NCBI GenBank assembly: GCA_044226485.1
Contig: JBGAGY010000021.1
Coordinates: 3,358-67,357, forward strand
DNA: 64,000 bases
Source of the DNA: UBA6663 sp044226485
GTDB lineage: Bacteria; Chloroflexota; Anaerolineae; Anaerolineales; UBA6663
Direction of reading: 5' to 3'
Part shown: piece by piece, positions 24,541 through 33,874 of the stretch
Position numbering within the stretch: position 1 is the stretch's first letter
Layout: the number at the start of each line of letters is the position of its first letter
Made by a program: the position numbers and the translations under genes
The notes under the pieces: model-generated
Database searches by the model: none
Told to the model about the DNA's origin: nothing
The model's input: only the letters and a program-made list of their open reading frames with translations

Positions 24541-26463
24541 TCAGGGCGTCGCCGAGAAGGTGAACGACTGGAACAGCGTGGTCAGGATCTGGTGGTTCAG
24601 GAATTCCTGGATGCGGCCTTCGAGCTGCGGCGCGACCGGCGAGTTCGCCGTGATGTAGGCGCTCACCACGTCGGCGTCGATCAGGCCTGTGTCGAGCTGG
24701 TTGGTGCCGCCGCCCACGCTCGGATCGGCCTGGTCGCCACCAGGGGTGAAGACGAAGTAGCCGTCACCGCCCGTCAGCATGAAGCCGTTGGTCACCACGC
24801 GGTAAGTGGCGGCGGGATCGAGCGGCTGATATGTCGAGCCGATCAGCACCTCGACGCGCGAGATGCGTCTGCCAGGCTGGGCCGGCAGAGCCGGCGTGGT
24901 GCTGGTGGCGGCCACCGGCGGTCGCGCGGGCAGACCGCGCTTGCTGAACCAGTAGCGCAGGCCCGACACCTGCGCGAAGCGGCCGGTGCTGGTCGTCGTG
25001 CCAAACGCGCTGACGGCATTCTCGAGCGCGGCCTTGATCTGCGCGCCGGTCAGGTCGACGCGCGCCATCGTGTTGCCGAACGGGATCACCTCGAGCAGCT
25101 TTCCGAGCGTGATGTCGCCGATCGGGATGCCGGTTCGCAGACCGCCGCCGTTGATGATCGCCACGATCGGCAGGTTCTGCGGATTGTCAGCCGGCGACGC
25201 CAGCAGCCGCGCCCGGAAAGCATCGGCAAAGAGATTGCCGAGAAGCGTCTCGCCGAGACGCACGTTCGCATTGGGCATGTCGACGGTCGTTGAGCCGATC
25301 ACCTGAGCGGCGAGCGCGTCGATGGCGGGCTTGTAAGCCGTCGTGATCTGCGTCTGGAAGGCGGAATCAGGCGTGATCTCGGCGCCTTCATTGGCGAGCA
25401 GCGCGCGGCCGCCGGTGATGCCGCCGGCCCAAACGGGCTTCGGGTTGGTGGGCGAGCTCGCGCCGGTGACGAGGTTGGCGGCGTCGAAGCCGATGACGAT
25501 GTCGCCGACCCACTTGCCCCATTCCCAGTCGGTGATGACAAGGACTGTGTTGTTGTCGAGGTCGGTCGTGACGGTCGGATAGGGGCCGTCGATGCGTGGC
25601 TGGCCGTAAGGAAGCGTGCTGTCGTTGAGCAGCGGGGTGTGCGAGTGCCCGCCGACGATGACGCCGATGCCGCGGGTGTTGCGCGCCAGCTCGATATCCT
25701 CGAGATAGCCGATGTGGGTCAGGGCCACCACGATGTCGGCTCCGGCGAGCTTGAGCGCGTCGATCTGCGCCTGGGCCACCGCCACCAGGTCGGCGTTGAA
25801 GGTCACGTTCGCGCTCGGGCTGCTGATGTTGGGCGTCTCGGGCGTCGTCAGGCCGAAGATGCCGACCTTCTTGCCTGAAGTCAGCGTGACGATGTGGCGA
25901 TCGCCGATCTGGCCGTTGGCCGTCCATGGTCCCGCGACCTTGAGGGGGTTCAATGGCGACGGGGCTGCGGCCGCGATGTTGGCTGAGACGATCGGGTATG
26001 TCGCCGCCGCCATATAGTCGGCCAACACCTGGTCGCCCTTGTCGAACTCGTGGTTGCCGATCGTGCCGGCGTGGTAGCCGAGCTGGTTGTAGAACCAGAG
26101 GTCGGCATCGCCTTCGAATTGGTTGAAGTAAAGCGTGCCCTGGAAGACGTCGCCGGCGTCAAGGAAGAGCTTGTCGACCGGCGTCGGCTCGGCCCGGATC
26201 TGATCGAACAGGGTCTTGCGTCGCGCCACGCCGCCGAGGTCACGCGTGATGGCCGCGCCGCCGGCGCCTGTGCCGATGCGCACGGCCGGCGCCGGTTCGA
26301 TGCGGGAGTGATGGTCGTTAGTATGGACGATGCGGAGTTGATAAACTTCGGGGCCGGCGGCGGTCTGGATGCGGAAAGTGCCGTTGTCGAACTTATAAAG
26401 GACCGCACCCGCGCTCAACTGGACAGCTGCGCGCAGGAACGTACGGCGGGTGACACGTCGCAT
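24541..26463 (-). CDS. Tat-exported 5'-nucleotidase/metallophosphatase (UshA-like)
   Basis: This 640-residue protein begins with a twin-arginine signal (RRVTRRTFLRAAVQLSAGAV), so it is exported folded. The metallophosphatase domain at about residues 40-330 shows IVHTNDHHSR, LDAGDVFQG, TIGNHEFDKG and GVIVGGHSHTPL, the metal ligands of the UshA family. The C-terminal 5'-nucleotidase domain follows (NLFADAFRARL, INGGGLRTGIPIGDITLGKL). It hydrolyses extracellular nucleotides or related phosphates to salvage phosphate and nucleosides. AAAGGA lies before the ATG. It forms a single-gene unit. Confidence 0.92.
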   Translation of the reverse strand: MRRVTRRTFLRAAVQLSAGAVLYKFDNGTFRIQTAAGPEVYQLRIVHTNDHHSRIEPAPAVRIGTGAGGAAITRDLGGVARRKTLFDQIRAEPTPVDKLFLDAGDVFQGTLYFNQFEGDADLWFYNQLGYHAGTIGNHEFDKGDQVLADYMAAATYPIVSANIAAAAPSPLNPLKVAGPWTANGQIGDRHIVTLTSGKKVGIFGLTTPETPNISSPSANVTFNADLVAVAQAQIDALKLAGADIVVALTHIGYLEDIELARNTRGIGVIVGGHSHTPLLNDSTLPYGQPRIDGPYPTVTTDLDNNTVLVITDWEWGKWVGDIVIGFDAANLVTGASSPTNPKPVWAGGITGGRALLANEGAEITPDSAFQTQITTAYKPAIDALAAQVIGSTTVDMPNANVRLGETLLGNLFADAFRARLLASPADNPQNLPIVAIINGGGLRTGIPIGDITLGKLLEVIPFGNTMARVDLTGAQIKAALENAVSAFGTTTSTGRFAQVSGLRYWFSKRGLPARPPVAATSTTPALPAQPGRRISRVEVLIGSTYQPLDPAATYRVVTNGFMLTGGDGYFVFTPGGDQADPSVGGGTNQLDTGLIDADVVSAYITANSPVAPQLEGRIQEFLNHQILTTLFQSFTFSATP

Positions 26464-26699
26464 GGGGATGTCCTTTCGAATAGACGATGAAATTGGTCAC
26501 GTTAAATTACCGCTCTCGCGGCCTCTCAACCAACCCCTGACACCTCGAAATCATCGGCTGGGACCAATTTCGGGTTCGCGCCCGCCCCCGACGTCGGCGG
26601 GGTTCTGACCTGAGCGATTCGCTCCAGCAGGGCATTGAAAACGCTCCCTGTCAGGCTTATGCTGAACGACGGGGAGTTCGAGCGAGCAAGGGGGGTTCT

Positions 26700-27260
26700 A
26701 TGTCGCCGTCGCTGCGTCGTGCATTTCGCCTGCTGAACAAGTACTGGATGGTGCCGCTGTTCCGGCTCGGCCTGGGGCCGTGGATCGTGAATCCCTTCAC
26801 GGGTTACATCATGGTGATGATCACGATCGGCCGCCGGTCTGGCCAGCGCCGCTACGCCCCGGTGAACTATGCGATTCTCAAGGGCGCTGTCTACTGCGTC
26901 TCGGGCGGGCGCAAGCAATCGGATTGGTATCACAACCTGCTGGCGACTCCCGAGATCGACGTGCTGATGCCGGGCGGCGCCGTGCGTGGAACGTTCGAAG
27001 AAGTGACGGACGCCGACGAGCGCTTGATCGCCGCGCGGCATGTGCTCAAGAACGCAGGCTTCGCCGGGTTCTTCGAAGGCTATAACCCGTTCACCATCTC
27101 CGATGACGAACTGCGCCAGAAGACCGCCGACCTGCCGGTGCTGCGCATGCGCGCGACGGGCGTGGCGGGCGGCGCCGTCGACCCGGGCGGCTGGGGGTGG
27201 CTGCTGAGTTGGGCGTTCTTCGGTGCTTTGATGTGGGCCTTCAGGCCCCGCAAGCACTGA
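26700..27260 (+). CDS. Deazaflavin-dependent nitroreductase-family oxidoreductase
   Basis: This 186-residue protein matches the DUF385/Ddn family of F420-dependent reductases: IVNPFTGYIMVMITIGRRSG, KGAVYCVSGGRKQSDWYHNL and EIDVLMPGG are the characteristic split-barrel segments. Members reduce quinones or nitro compounds with F420H2, and a few use flavin. There is a hydrophobic C-terminus (WGWLLSWAFFGALMWAF) that may be membrane-associated. A GGGGGG stretch precedes the ATG. Its terminator hairpin is shared with the convergent gene downstream. Confidence 0.83.
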   Translation: MSPSLRRAFRLLNKYWMVPLFRLGLGPWIVNPFTGYIMVMITIGRRSGQRRYAPVNYAILKGAVYCVSGGRKQSDWYHNLLATPEIDVLMPGGAVRGTFEEVTDADERLIAARHVLKNAGFAGFFEGYNPFTISDDELRQKTADLPVLRMRATGVAGGAVDPGGWGWLLSWAFFGALMWAFRPRKH

Positions 27261-27277
27261 GGCCGTCGGCGCGCGCC

Positions 27278-27305
27278 GAGGGTCTCAACGTGTGCTGAGA
27301 CCCTC
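27278..27305. terminator. Hairpin between convergent genes
   Basis: The 10-bp stem GAGGGTCTCA/TGAGACCCTC with an 8-nt loop lies between convergent stops and overlaps the last codons of the minus-strand gene by 2 bp. It is probably a shared terminator. Confidence 0.6.
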
Positions 27306-27762
27306 AGCCAAGCGCCGTCTGCACAGCCTTTTTGAAATCGAGCCCATCCGGCTCACGCCCGAGTCCGATGAAGGCATGCACCTTCTCGCTCGAGCCGTTG
27401 ACGAAACCGAACACCTCGAGCCCATGATCGCCAAGGCGCGTGGCCGCGAAGTCCTCGAACGCGATCTCCTTCAACACGGCCAGCGACGTCACGATGCCCG
27501 ACTTGGGGCCACGGCGCGACCAGATCAGCCAGCGACTCGTGAGCACCGCAATGGTGATGTGCTCCGGATCGGGGTCGCCCGAACGGAACGACCCGAAGAA
27601 GCCCTTCTTCTTTTTCGTCGAACGCGTTTCGCAACAGGCCTTCACGTCGGCTTCGAAATCGGTCGCGTTGAAGCGCTCGGCGACTCTGCGCATGTCGGCC
27701 ACGATGTCGGGCGATACGCGGGAGAGGTCGCAGCTTCGAGTCGTTCGATCGTAGTCAGCCAT
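27304..27762 (-). CDS. Uncharacterised PH-like domain protein
   Basis: This 152-residue soluble protein has predicted beta strands typical of bacterial PH-like domains (HITIAVLTSRWLIWSRRG, GLEVFGFVNGSSEKVHAFIG). It carries a lysine-rich stretch (STKKKKGFFGSF) that could contact acidic lipids or proteins. The assignment is structural guesswork from strand pattern, and no catalytic residues are seen. GGAGA precedes the ATG. It lies 19 bp downstream of a small membrane-protein gene on the same strand, with which it is probably co-transcribed. Confidence 0.65.
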   Translation of the reverse strand: MADYDRTTRSCDLSRVSPDIVADMRRVAERFNATDFEADVKACCETRSTKKKKGFFGSFRSGDPDPEHITIAVLTSRWLIWSRRGPKSGIVTSLAVLKEIAFEDFAATRLGDHGLEVFGFVNGSSEKVHAFIGLGREPDGLDFKKAVQTALG

Positions 27763-27781
27763 CAGATCTCCAAAAAGGGTT

Positions 27782-28147
27782 TCAAGGCACTGCGGGCACC
27801 GGGCGGTTCAGGCGGGCCACCACGAAAAACGGGACCGGCAAAAGGCTGATCAGCGCGAACCAGAGCGCATTCGAGCCACCGGTCAGGCCGAAGAATAGCA
27901 CCACGCCCGCGGCGATCATGACACTGCCCGGCACTTCCCAGACAAGCGACAGCAGATAACCGATCAGGAACAACAAATGCAGCCCCTGTGCCAGCCAGAC
28001 CGTCGCGGGCGGAAAGGTGGACGGATCCTCAAACCAGGCCAGATGCTCAAGGAAGAACGCGCCCCAGAACATGAACAGGGCCAGGCTGCCGATCCGTGCG
28101 ATCAACAAGGCGAAACGGTGCAACAGGCCAAAAGAAGGTTTGCGCAT
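27782..28147 (-). CDS. Four-TM hypothetical membrane protein
   Basis: This 121-residue protein has four predicted helices (about residues 10-32, 44-63, 66-85 and 88-107) and short loops; the longest, WFEDPSTFPPATV, follows helix 1. I do not recognise the family. No Shine-Dalgarno is obvious before the ATG. It precedes the PH-like gene by 19 bp. The gap upstream (28148-28410) contains two small hairpins, one with arms CTGTCGGC/GCCGACAG, and no other gene. Confidence 0.65.
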   Translation of the reverse strand: MRKPSFGLLHRFALLIARIGSLALFMFWGAFFLEHLAWFEDPSTFPPATVWLAQGLHLLFLIGYLLSLVWEVPGSVMIAAGVVLFFGLTGGSNALWFALISLLPVPFFVVARLNRPVPAVP

Positions 28148-28410
28148 GGGCGGAGAGACATCTCTGAAAGGGCATGCTTTGCGTCATTGTAGATGACGCG
28201 GGCCAGGTCGGGCCGCTCGTGTGTACACCCCCTTAACGTTGGCCGGCACGGCATCAACGCCTGAGCGGCAACACTGTCGGCATTCGCCGACAGACAATTC
28301 AGCCGTTGAGGATAGCGCGGCGCACCCGCCTGGGCGACGATCGAGGGTGGACCGCATTTCCATCATCGTTTACGACAACGTTCGCCCTTCGATAGAAATC
28401 AGGAACAGCT

Positions 28411-28950
28411 ATGACACTCGCCCAACAACCTTCATCAGGTTCTGAAACCCGCGAGAGCGGCCTCAAACAGTTCGGCTCGTCGCTCGCTTTCGCTTATTCA
28501 GCCGGATTGGTCGGCACGCTGTTGGGCAGGCCGTCGCCCAACTATTACCGGCGCCTCGACAAGCCCCCGTACAGCCCGCCGGGCTGGTTATTCGGGGTCG
28601 TATGGCCGATCCTGTATACGCTCATGGGCCTGGCGCACTTCCTGGTGCGACGACGGGGCCTGAACGACGTACGCTATCGAGACGAGTCGCGACGCGCGCT
28701 GAGGATGTACTCGCTGCAGTGGGGTCTGAACTCGCTGTGGTCGGCGCTCTTCTTCGGGCTGAAGTCTCCGTTCATCGCTCTGGCCGAGATCGCGCTGTTG
28801 TGGGCGTCGATTGTCGCGACCATGCGGCGCTTCGGCAAGGTGTCGCGCCCGGCGGCCTGGCTGCTGGTGCCTTACCTGGCCTGGACATCGTTCGCGGCCC
28901 TGCTGAACTTCGAGGTCTGGCGGCGCAATCCCGGCAGGGCGGCGCGATGA
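28411..28950 (+). CDS. tspO: TspO/MBR-family protein
   Basis: This 179-residue membrane protein has a soluble N-terminal tail of about 25 residues and then five helices of the TspO/peripheral benzodiazepine receptor family. The signature LDKPPYSPPGWLFGVVWPIL is followed by YTLMGLAHF, and the C-terminal helix WLLVPYLAWTSFAALLNFEV is also conserved. TspO proteins bind tetrapyrroles and sterols, and in bacteria they influence stress and porphyrin handling. GGAA precedes the ATG. A strong terminator follows. Confidence 0.9.
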   Translation: MTLAQQPSSGSETRESGLKQFGSSLAFAYSAGLVGTLLGRPSPNYYRRLDKPPYSPPGWLFGVVWPILYTLMGLAHFLVRRRGLNDVRYRDESRRALRMYSLQWGLNSLWSALFFGLKSPFIALAEIALLWASIVATMRRFGKVSRPAAWLLVPYLAWTSFAALLNFEVWRRNPGRAAR

Positions 28951-29013
28951 AGTGTAAGGTTCTGGGTGCATCCCGGCGCTGACGACTCGCCGACTCATTG
29001 GTGTTCAGCATAA

Positions 29014-29049
29014 ACGACCCCGCCCGGCGAAGATGCCGGGCGGGGTCGT
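29014..29049 (+). terminator. Terminator after tspO
   Basis: The 15-bp perfect stem ACGACCCCGCCCGGC with its complement and a 6-nt loop is followed by ATTGTTT, 63 bp past the stop. Confidence 0.8.
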
Positions 29050-29190
29050 ATTGTTTGGGCCCTGGCTATCCATAGAATCGAGCTAACTCTCTGGAGGATC
29101 AGGCAAGCCAGGATGCGCCAGTCGATGCATACTGGGAGCATACTCATGCCAGGTCCGTCCCCGCGTTTGGGCCGATGAGTGAGCCGAGAC

Positions 29191-30153
29191 ATGAACAAAC
29201 GCCGATCAAAAGACATAGACGAGATCGAACAGCCCGCCCAACCCGATGTCACCGCATTGGCGCGGCTCATCCGCGCGCACTGCCCTCACGACGGACGCTT
29301 TGAGGTCGGCATCCAGGGCCTGCGAGCCTCACGCTACTCGCGCGTCAGCGCCGAACGGACTTATACAGCCCAGCGTCCGGTGCTGTGCATCGTGGCTCAG
29401 GGGGCCAAGAGCCTCATCCTCGGGCAGGAGATCTACACGTACGACGCCGCGCGCATGTTGATCGTGTCGGTGGATCTTCCGGTGGCGGCGCAGGTGGTGC
29501 GGGCCAGCCCGGCCGAGCCGTTTCTGGGGCTCGTCTTCGAGCTCGATCCGGCCCATATCGCTGAACTGGCGTTGAAGGTCTTTCCTCAGGGCCTGCCGCC
29601 CGGCATCGCCCAAGGGCGCGGCGTGTATGTCAGCCCGTCGAATGCTTCGATCATCGATGCTGCCACGCGACTGATTGGCATGGCCGGGCAGCCCGGCGAG
29701 GCCGAGCTGCTGGCGCCGCTGGTGATCGACGAGATCTTGATCCGTGTGCTGCGCAGCCCGCTCGGCGTCCGGCTGGCGCAGATCGGCCTGACCGACTCGA
29801 GCATGGGCAGGGTCGCGAGCGCCATCGCGTGGCTGCGGGATCACTATGCCCAGCCCATGAAGGTCGAAGACCTGGCCGACCGCGTGCACATGAGCCCGTC
29901 GTCGTTCCATCAACACTTCAAAGCCGTGACCTCGATGAGCCCGTTGAACTACCAGAAAGTGCTGCGCCTTCAGGAAGCCCGGCGGCTCATGCTGTCGACG
30001 ATGAGGGACGCGAGCTCTGCCAGCCGGCAGGTGGGCTACCTGAGCGCGTCGCAGTTCAGCCGCGAATATGCACGTTTCTTCGGCTACGCTCCGACGCGGG
30101 ACATCGCGCGGCTGACCGAACAGGGCCTGGCGGGCACTGACGTCGCCCACTAA
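29191..30153 (+). CDS. AraC-family transcriptional regulator
   Basis: This 320-residue protein has an AraC_N-type cupin-like sensor domain (about residues 40-195: LCIVAQGAKSLILGQEIYTY, PFLGLVFELDPAHIAEL) and a C-terminal pair of helix-turn-helices (VEDLADRVHMSPSSFHQHF, GYLSASQFSREYARFFG). GTG 29179 is an in-frame alternative start giving four more residues. This regulator type often controls adjacent aldo/keto reductases and detoxification genes, and here a cupin, an EamA transporter and three aldo/keto reductases follow on the same strand, so local control is likely. Confidence 0.88.
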   Translation: MNKRRSKDIDEIEQPAQPDVTALARLIRAHCPHDGRFEVGIQGLRASRYSRVSAERTYTAQRPVLCIVAQGAKSLILGQEIYTYDAARMLIVSVDLPVAAQVVRASPAEPFLGLVFELDPAHIAELALKVFPQGLPPGIAQGRGVYVSPSNASIIDAATRLIGMAGQPGEAELLAPLVIDEILIRVLRSPLGVRLAQIGLTDSSMGRVASAIAWLRDHYAQPMKVEDLADRVHMSPSSFHQHFKAVTSMSPLNYQKVLRLQEARRLMLSTMRDASSASRQVGYLSASQFSREYARFFGYAPTRDIARLTEQGLAGTDVAH

Positions 30154-30193
30154 AACGGCAGCCATCAACACGCCCACACACCCGGGAGTTTCC

Positions 30194-30595
30194 ATGGACA
30201 TTCAACGTGTCGGATCGAAACCGTCGGCCAGAGGAGCCGCTGAGTACTTCACAGGCGCCGTCAGGGTCGATCCCCTGCTCGAGGCTCCCGAGCCGGCGCG
30301 TATCCGCGGCGCCAGCGTCACCTTTGAGCCTGGCGCGCGCACGGCCTGGCACACGCATCCGCTCGGCCAGACCCTGATCGTGACGGCCGGCTGTGGGCGC
30401 GCGCAGCGCTGGGGCGGGCCGATCGAAGAGATCCGACCCGGCGACGTGGTCTGGTTCGCGCCGGGCGAAAAGCATTGGCACGGCGCGGCCCCGACGACGG
30501 GCATGACCCACATCGCCCTGCAGGAGAACCTCGACGGCAAGGTCGTCGAGTGGCTCGAGCACGTCAGCGACGAGCAGTACGCGGCCGCGACGTGA
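30194..30595 (+). CDS. Small cupin-domain protein
   Basis: This 133-residue single-domain cupin has motif 1 WHTHPLGQTLIVTAGCG (metal-binding histidines) and motif 2 PGDVVWFAPGEKHWHGA. It resembles the small cupins annotated as carboxymuconolactone-decarboxylase partners or hydroxynitrile-lyase-like proteins. GGGAG precedes the ATG. It starts 40 bp after the AraC gene and is probably part of the same response unit. Whether it is an enzyme or only binds a ligand is unknown. Confidence 0.83.
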   Translation: MDIQRVGSKPSARGAAEYFTGAVRVDPLLEAPEPARIRGASVTFEPGARTAWHTHPLGQTLIVTAGCGRAQRWGGPIEEIRPGDVVWFAPGEKHWHGAAPTTGMTHIALQENLDGKVVEWLEHVSDEQYAAAT

Positions 30596-30730
30596 GCGAC
30601 GCGCGGCCGAACGACCTGCTTCGAAGTGAAGGGGTCCGGCCGCGGATGTTGCGAATGGTTCCCGATGATGCGGCCAGGCGCTTCTGCGTGCCGCGCACCT
30701 CACGCTGAATTAAGGACGGCTATCGACATC

Positions 30731-31693
30731 ATGTTCTCCTCTGGTTCTTCCGCCCGGGGCGCGGCGACGCTCGTCCTGGCGCTGCTGATCCTTTCGCTGC
30801 AAGACGTCGCAGTCAAATGGATCGGCGGCGGCTACAACGTCATCGAGATCGTCTTGATCCGCAGCCTTGTCGCTCTGCCGGCCACCTTCTTTTTCCTTCG
30901 GAGGGAAGGGCGGCGCGGGTGGCCGACGACGCGGCGCCCGCTATTGCAGTTCGGCCGCGGCGTCCTGCTCTTCATCTCCTTCACGACGTACATGATGGCC
31001 CTGGCGGCGCTGCCTCTGGCCGACATCTCGGCCATCCGCAACTCGGCGCCGCTGATGATCACGCTGCTGTCGGTGCTCTGGCTGGGCGAGCAGGTCGGGC
31101 CGCAACGGTGGATCGCGCTCGGCGTCGGATTCCTCGGCGTGCTGTTAATCGTCCAGCCGGGCACGACGGCGTTCAACCTGGGTTCCGTCTTTGCGTTGCT
31201 GGCCACGCTCACGTACGCGCTGTCTGTATTGATCACGCGTCGATTGCAGAACACAGATAGCGGAGCGACCATGACTTACTACAGCTCGCTGGTTTATCTC
31301 GTGGCTTCGGTGGCACTCACGCCGTTGGCCGTCGTGGTCGGTGAGCGGCCGGATGCTCAGGCCAGCATCGCATTCCTGTTCAGAGCGTGGAACATGCCAA
31401 CCCTGCTTGACGGGATCGTCATTGCCGGGCTCGGCCTGGTCTGGGCGGCGGGCATGTACTTCGTCGCGCGCGCCTACAGCCAGGCCCCGGCTTCGGCCAT
31501 CGCGCCCTTCGAATACTCAGGCCTGCTGATCAACGTGCTGTGGGGCCTGACGCTCTGGCACGAGGTCCCCACCTGGATCACGATGGCCGGCGCCAGCCTG
31601 ACGGTGCTCAGCGGGCTTTACGTGCTCTATCGGGATCGGGAGGACACGGGCGCTCAGGCGCGCAGGAGCGCCCGAGCGGGCGACGCCGGCTGA
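30731..31693 (+). CDS. EamA/DMT-family transporter
   Basis: This 320-residue membrane protein has ten predicted helices in two EamA repeats (SLQDVAVKWIGGGYNVIEIV at the first, SAIAPFEYSGLLINVLWGLT in the second). Drug/metabolite transporters of this group export amino acids, metabolites or drugs. The ORF extends to 30626, but ATG 30731 gives the family's normal N-terminus. No close Shine-Dalgarno is visible (AAGGA lies about 14 nt away). It lies between the cupin and the aldo/keto reductase cluster. Confidence 0.85.
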   Translation: MFSSGSSARGAATLVLALLILSLQDVAVKWIGGGYNVIEIVLIRSLVALPATFFFLRREGRRGWPTTRRPLLQFGRGVLLFISFTTYMMALAALPLADISAIRNSAPLMITLLSVLWLGEQVGPQRWIALGVGFLGVLLIVQPGTTAFNLGSVFALLATLTYALSVLITRRLQNTDSGATMTYYSSLVYLVASVALTPLAVVVGERPDAQASIAFLFRAWNMPTLLDGIVIAGLGLVWAAGMYFVARAYSQAPASAIAPFEYSGLLINVLWGLTLWHEVPTWITMAGASLTVLSGLYVLYRDREDTGAQARRSARAGDAG

Positions 31694-31774
31694 ACGGCCC
31701 GCTGAACTTCGTCATTTCGTTCGTCATCTGTCAACGCGCCAGGCATCGAGTCCGCCGTCTTCAAGGAGAGCTTC

Positions 31775-32761
31775 ATGGACTACTCACGATTGGGATCGAC
31801 CGGCCTGCAGGTGTCGCGCATCTGCCTGGGCTGCATGGGGTTTGGCCATGCAGAGGGCTGGGTTCACAACAGCTGGGGTCTCGAAGAGCCCGAGAGCCGC
31901 GTGATCATCAAACAGGCCCTGGAACTCGGGATCAACTTTTTCGACACGGCCAACGTCTACGCGGCCGGCGTGAGTGAGTCGATCCTCGGCAAGGCGCTGA
32001 AAGACTTCGCCAGGCGCGACGAGGTCGTGATCGCCACCAAGGTCCATGGGCGATTGCGCCCCGGGCCGAACGGGGCCGGCCTTTCGCGCAAGCACATCCT
32101 CAACCAGATCGACGAGAGCCTGCGCCGGCTGCAGACCGACTACGTCGATCTGTATCAGATCCATCGTTGGGACTACGAGACCCCGATCGAAGAGACGATG
32201 GAGACGCTCCATGATGTAGTCCGGGCCGGGAAAGCCCGCTACATCGGCGCCTCGGCCATGTTCGCCTGGCAATTCCAGCGGGCGCTGCATGTCGCCGAGA
32301 GGCACGGCTGGACGCGCTTCGTGTCGATGCAGGATCATCTCAACTTGCTCTACCGGGAGGAGGAGCGCGAGATGCTGCCCCTCTGCCGCGCGGAGGGCAT
32401 CGGCGTGATCCCCTACAGCCCGCTGGCCTCAGGTCGGTTGACCCGCGACTGGTCGTCCGAACAGACCACGCGCTCGGAGGGCGACCCGATCGCCAAAGGC
32501 AAGTACGACTCGACGGCTGACGCGGATCGACTCGTCGTCGAGCGCGTGGCGGCCATCGCCGAGCAGCGCGGGGCCGCGCGCACCCACGTCGCTCTGGCCT
32601 GGCTGCTGCAAAAGCAGCCGGTAGCAGCGCCGATTGTCGGGGCGACGAAGGCCCGGCATCTCGAGGAAGCGCTCGGCGCGCTCGCGCTCAGGCTGACGGC
32701 CGAAGAGGTCGCGCAGTTAGAAGCGCCCTATGTGCCCCATCGCATCGTCGGGCATCAGTAA
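31775..32761 (+). CDS. Aldo/keto reductase 1 of 3
   Basis: This 328-residue NADPH-dependent aldo/keto reductase ((beta/alpha)8 barrel) shows the catalytic set Asp/Tyr (NFFDTANVYAAG), Lys (VVIATKV) and His (YQIHRWDYETP), plus a C-terminal IVGATKARHLEEA. The close similarity to the next gene, including RLGSTGLQVSRICLGCM-like N-termini, indicates local duplication. CAAGGAGAGC precedes the ATG. It probably reduces reactive aldehydes or ketones. Confidence 0.93.
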   Translation: MDYSRLGSTGLQVSRICLGCMGFGHAEGWVHNSWGLEEPESRVIIKQALELGINFFDTANVYAAGVSESILGKALKDFARRDEVVIATKVHGRLRPGPNGAGLSRKHILNQIDESLRRLQTDYVDLYQIHRWDYETPIEETMETLHDVVRAGKARYIGASAMFAWQFQRALHVAERHGWTRFVSMQDHLNLLYREEEREMLPLCRAEGIGVIPYSPLASGRLTRDWSSEQTTRSEGDPIAKGKYDSTADADRLVVERVAAIAEQRGAARTHVALAWLLQKQPVAAPIVGATKARHLEEALGALALRLTAEEVAQLEAPYVPHRIVGHQ

Positions 32762-32824
32762 GGCCAGCCTGGCCATGGGGACCACGAACGCCCTACATCT
32801 AGCTGTGTTCCTGGAGAACAGATC

Positions 32825-33805
32825 ATGATCGATGCACGATTGGGATCGACCGGCCTACAGGTGTCGCGCATCTGCCTGGGATGCATGAGCTATGGCGGCC
32901 CGAACGACCGCTGGAAATGGGCGCTCGATGAAGAAACCAGCCGCCCGTTCATCAAACGAGCGCTCGAGCTTGGCATTAACTTCTTCGACACCGCGAACGT
33001 CTATTCAAACGGCCGCAGCGAAGAGATCGTCGGCAGGGCGCTGCGCGACTTCGCCGCCACGCGTGACGAGGTCGTGATCGCCACCAAGGTGTTCTTTCCA
33101 ATGAGCGACAAGCCCAACGACGGCGGGCTCTCGCGCAAGCACATCCTCAGCTCGATCGACGCCAGCCTCAAGCGTCTGGGCGTCGACTACGTCGACCTGT
33201 ACCAGATCCACCGCTGGGACTACCACACGCCGATCGAGGAGACCCTCGAGGCGCTACACGATGTGGTGCGGGCCGGCAAGGCACGCTACATCGGCGCGTC
33301 GGCCATGTATGCCTGGCAGTTCGCCAAGGCGTTGTTCACGGCGGACCTGTATGGCTTGACGCGCTTCGTCTCGATGCAGCCGCACTACAACCTGATCTAC
33401 CGCGAGGAAGAGCGCGAGATGCTCAAGCTCTGCGCGGATCAGAAGATCGGCGTGATCCCGTACTCGCCGGTGGCCAAGGGGCTTCTGACGCGCAAGCCCA
33501 ACAAGGAACGCAACGAGACATTGCGGGCGCAGACCGACGACGTCGGGCGGCGGATGTACACCGAAGCCGACCTGACGATCGCGCAGCGCGTCAGCGACGT
33601 GGCCGAGGCCCGCGGCGTGCCGATGGCCCAGATCGCGATGGCCTGGTTGCTCTCGAAGCCGGTCATCACGGCGCCGATCATCGGCGCGACAAAGCCCCAT
33701 CACCTCGACGACGCCGTGGCGGCCCTGTCGATCGAGCTCACGTCAGACGAGGCCAAGCATCTCGAAGAGGCTTACCAGCCACACACCGTCCTCGGTTACG
33801 CTTGA
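32825..33805 (+). CDS. Aldo/keto reductase 2 of 3
   Basis: This 326-residue paralogue of the preceding gene has catalytic NFFDTANVYSNG, VVIATKVFFPM and YQIHRWDYHTP, and the cofactor-side IIGATKPHHLDDA. It is 63 bp downstream of copy 1, with CTGGAGAAC before the ATG. The near-identical nucleotide stretch just after both starts (GATTGGGATCGACCGGCCT) shows that duplication was fairly recent. The substrate range probably differs in the loop after the VVIATKV strand. Confidence 0.93.
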   Translation: MIDARLGSTGLQVSRICLGCMSYGGPNDRWKWALDEETSRPFIKRALELGINFFDTANVYSNGRSEEIVGRALRDFAATRDEVVIATKVFFPMSDKPNDGGLSRKHILSSIDASLKRLGVDYVDLYQIHRWDYHTPIEETLEALHDVVRAGKARYIGASAMYAWQFAKALFTADLYGLTRFVSMQPHYNLIYREEEREMLKLCADQKIGVIPYSPVAKGLLTRKPNKERNETLRAQTDDVGRRMYTEADLTIAQRVSDVAEARGVPMAQIAMAWLLSKPVITAPIIGATKPHHLDDAVAALSIELTSDEAKHLEEAYQPHTVLGYA

Positions 33806-33874
33806 GCGGTGTTCTTGCCACAGTTTCGCTAGAATCCGATCTTCGGCGCGTCATCATTCGAAAGGTGGTCAGAA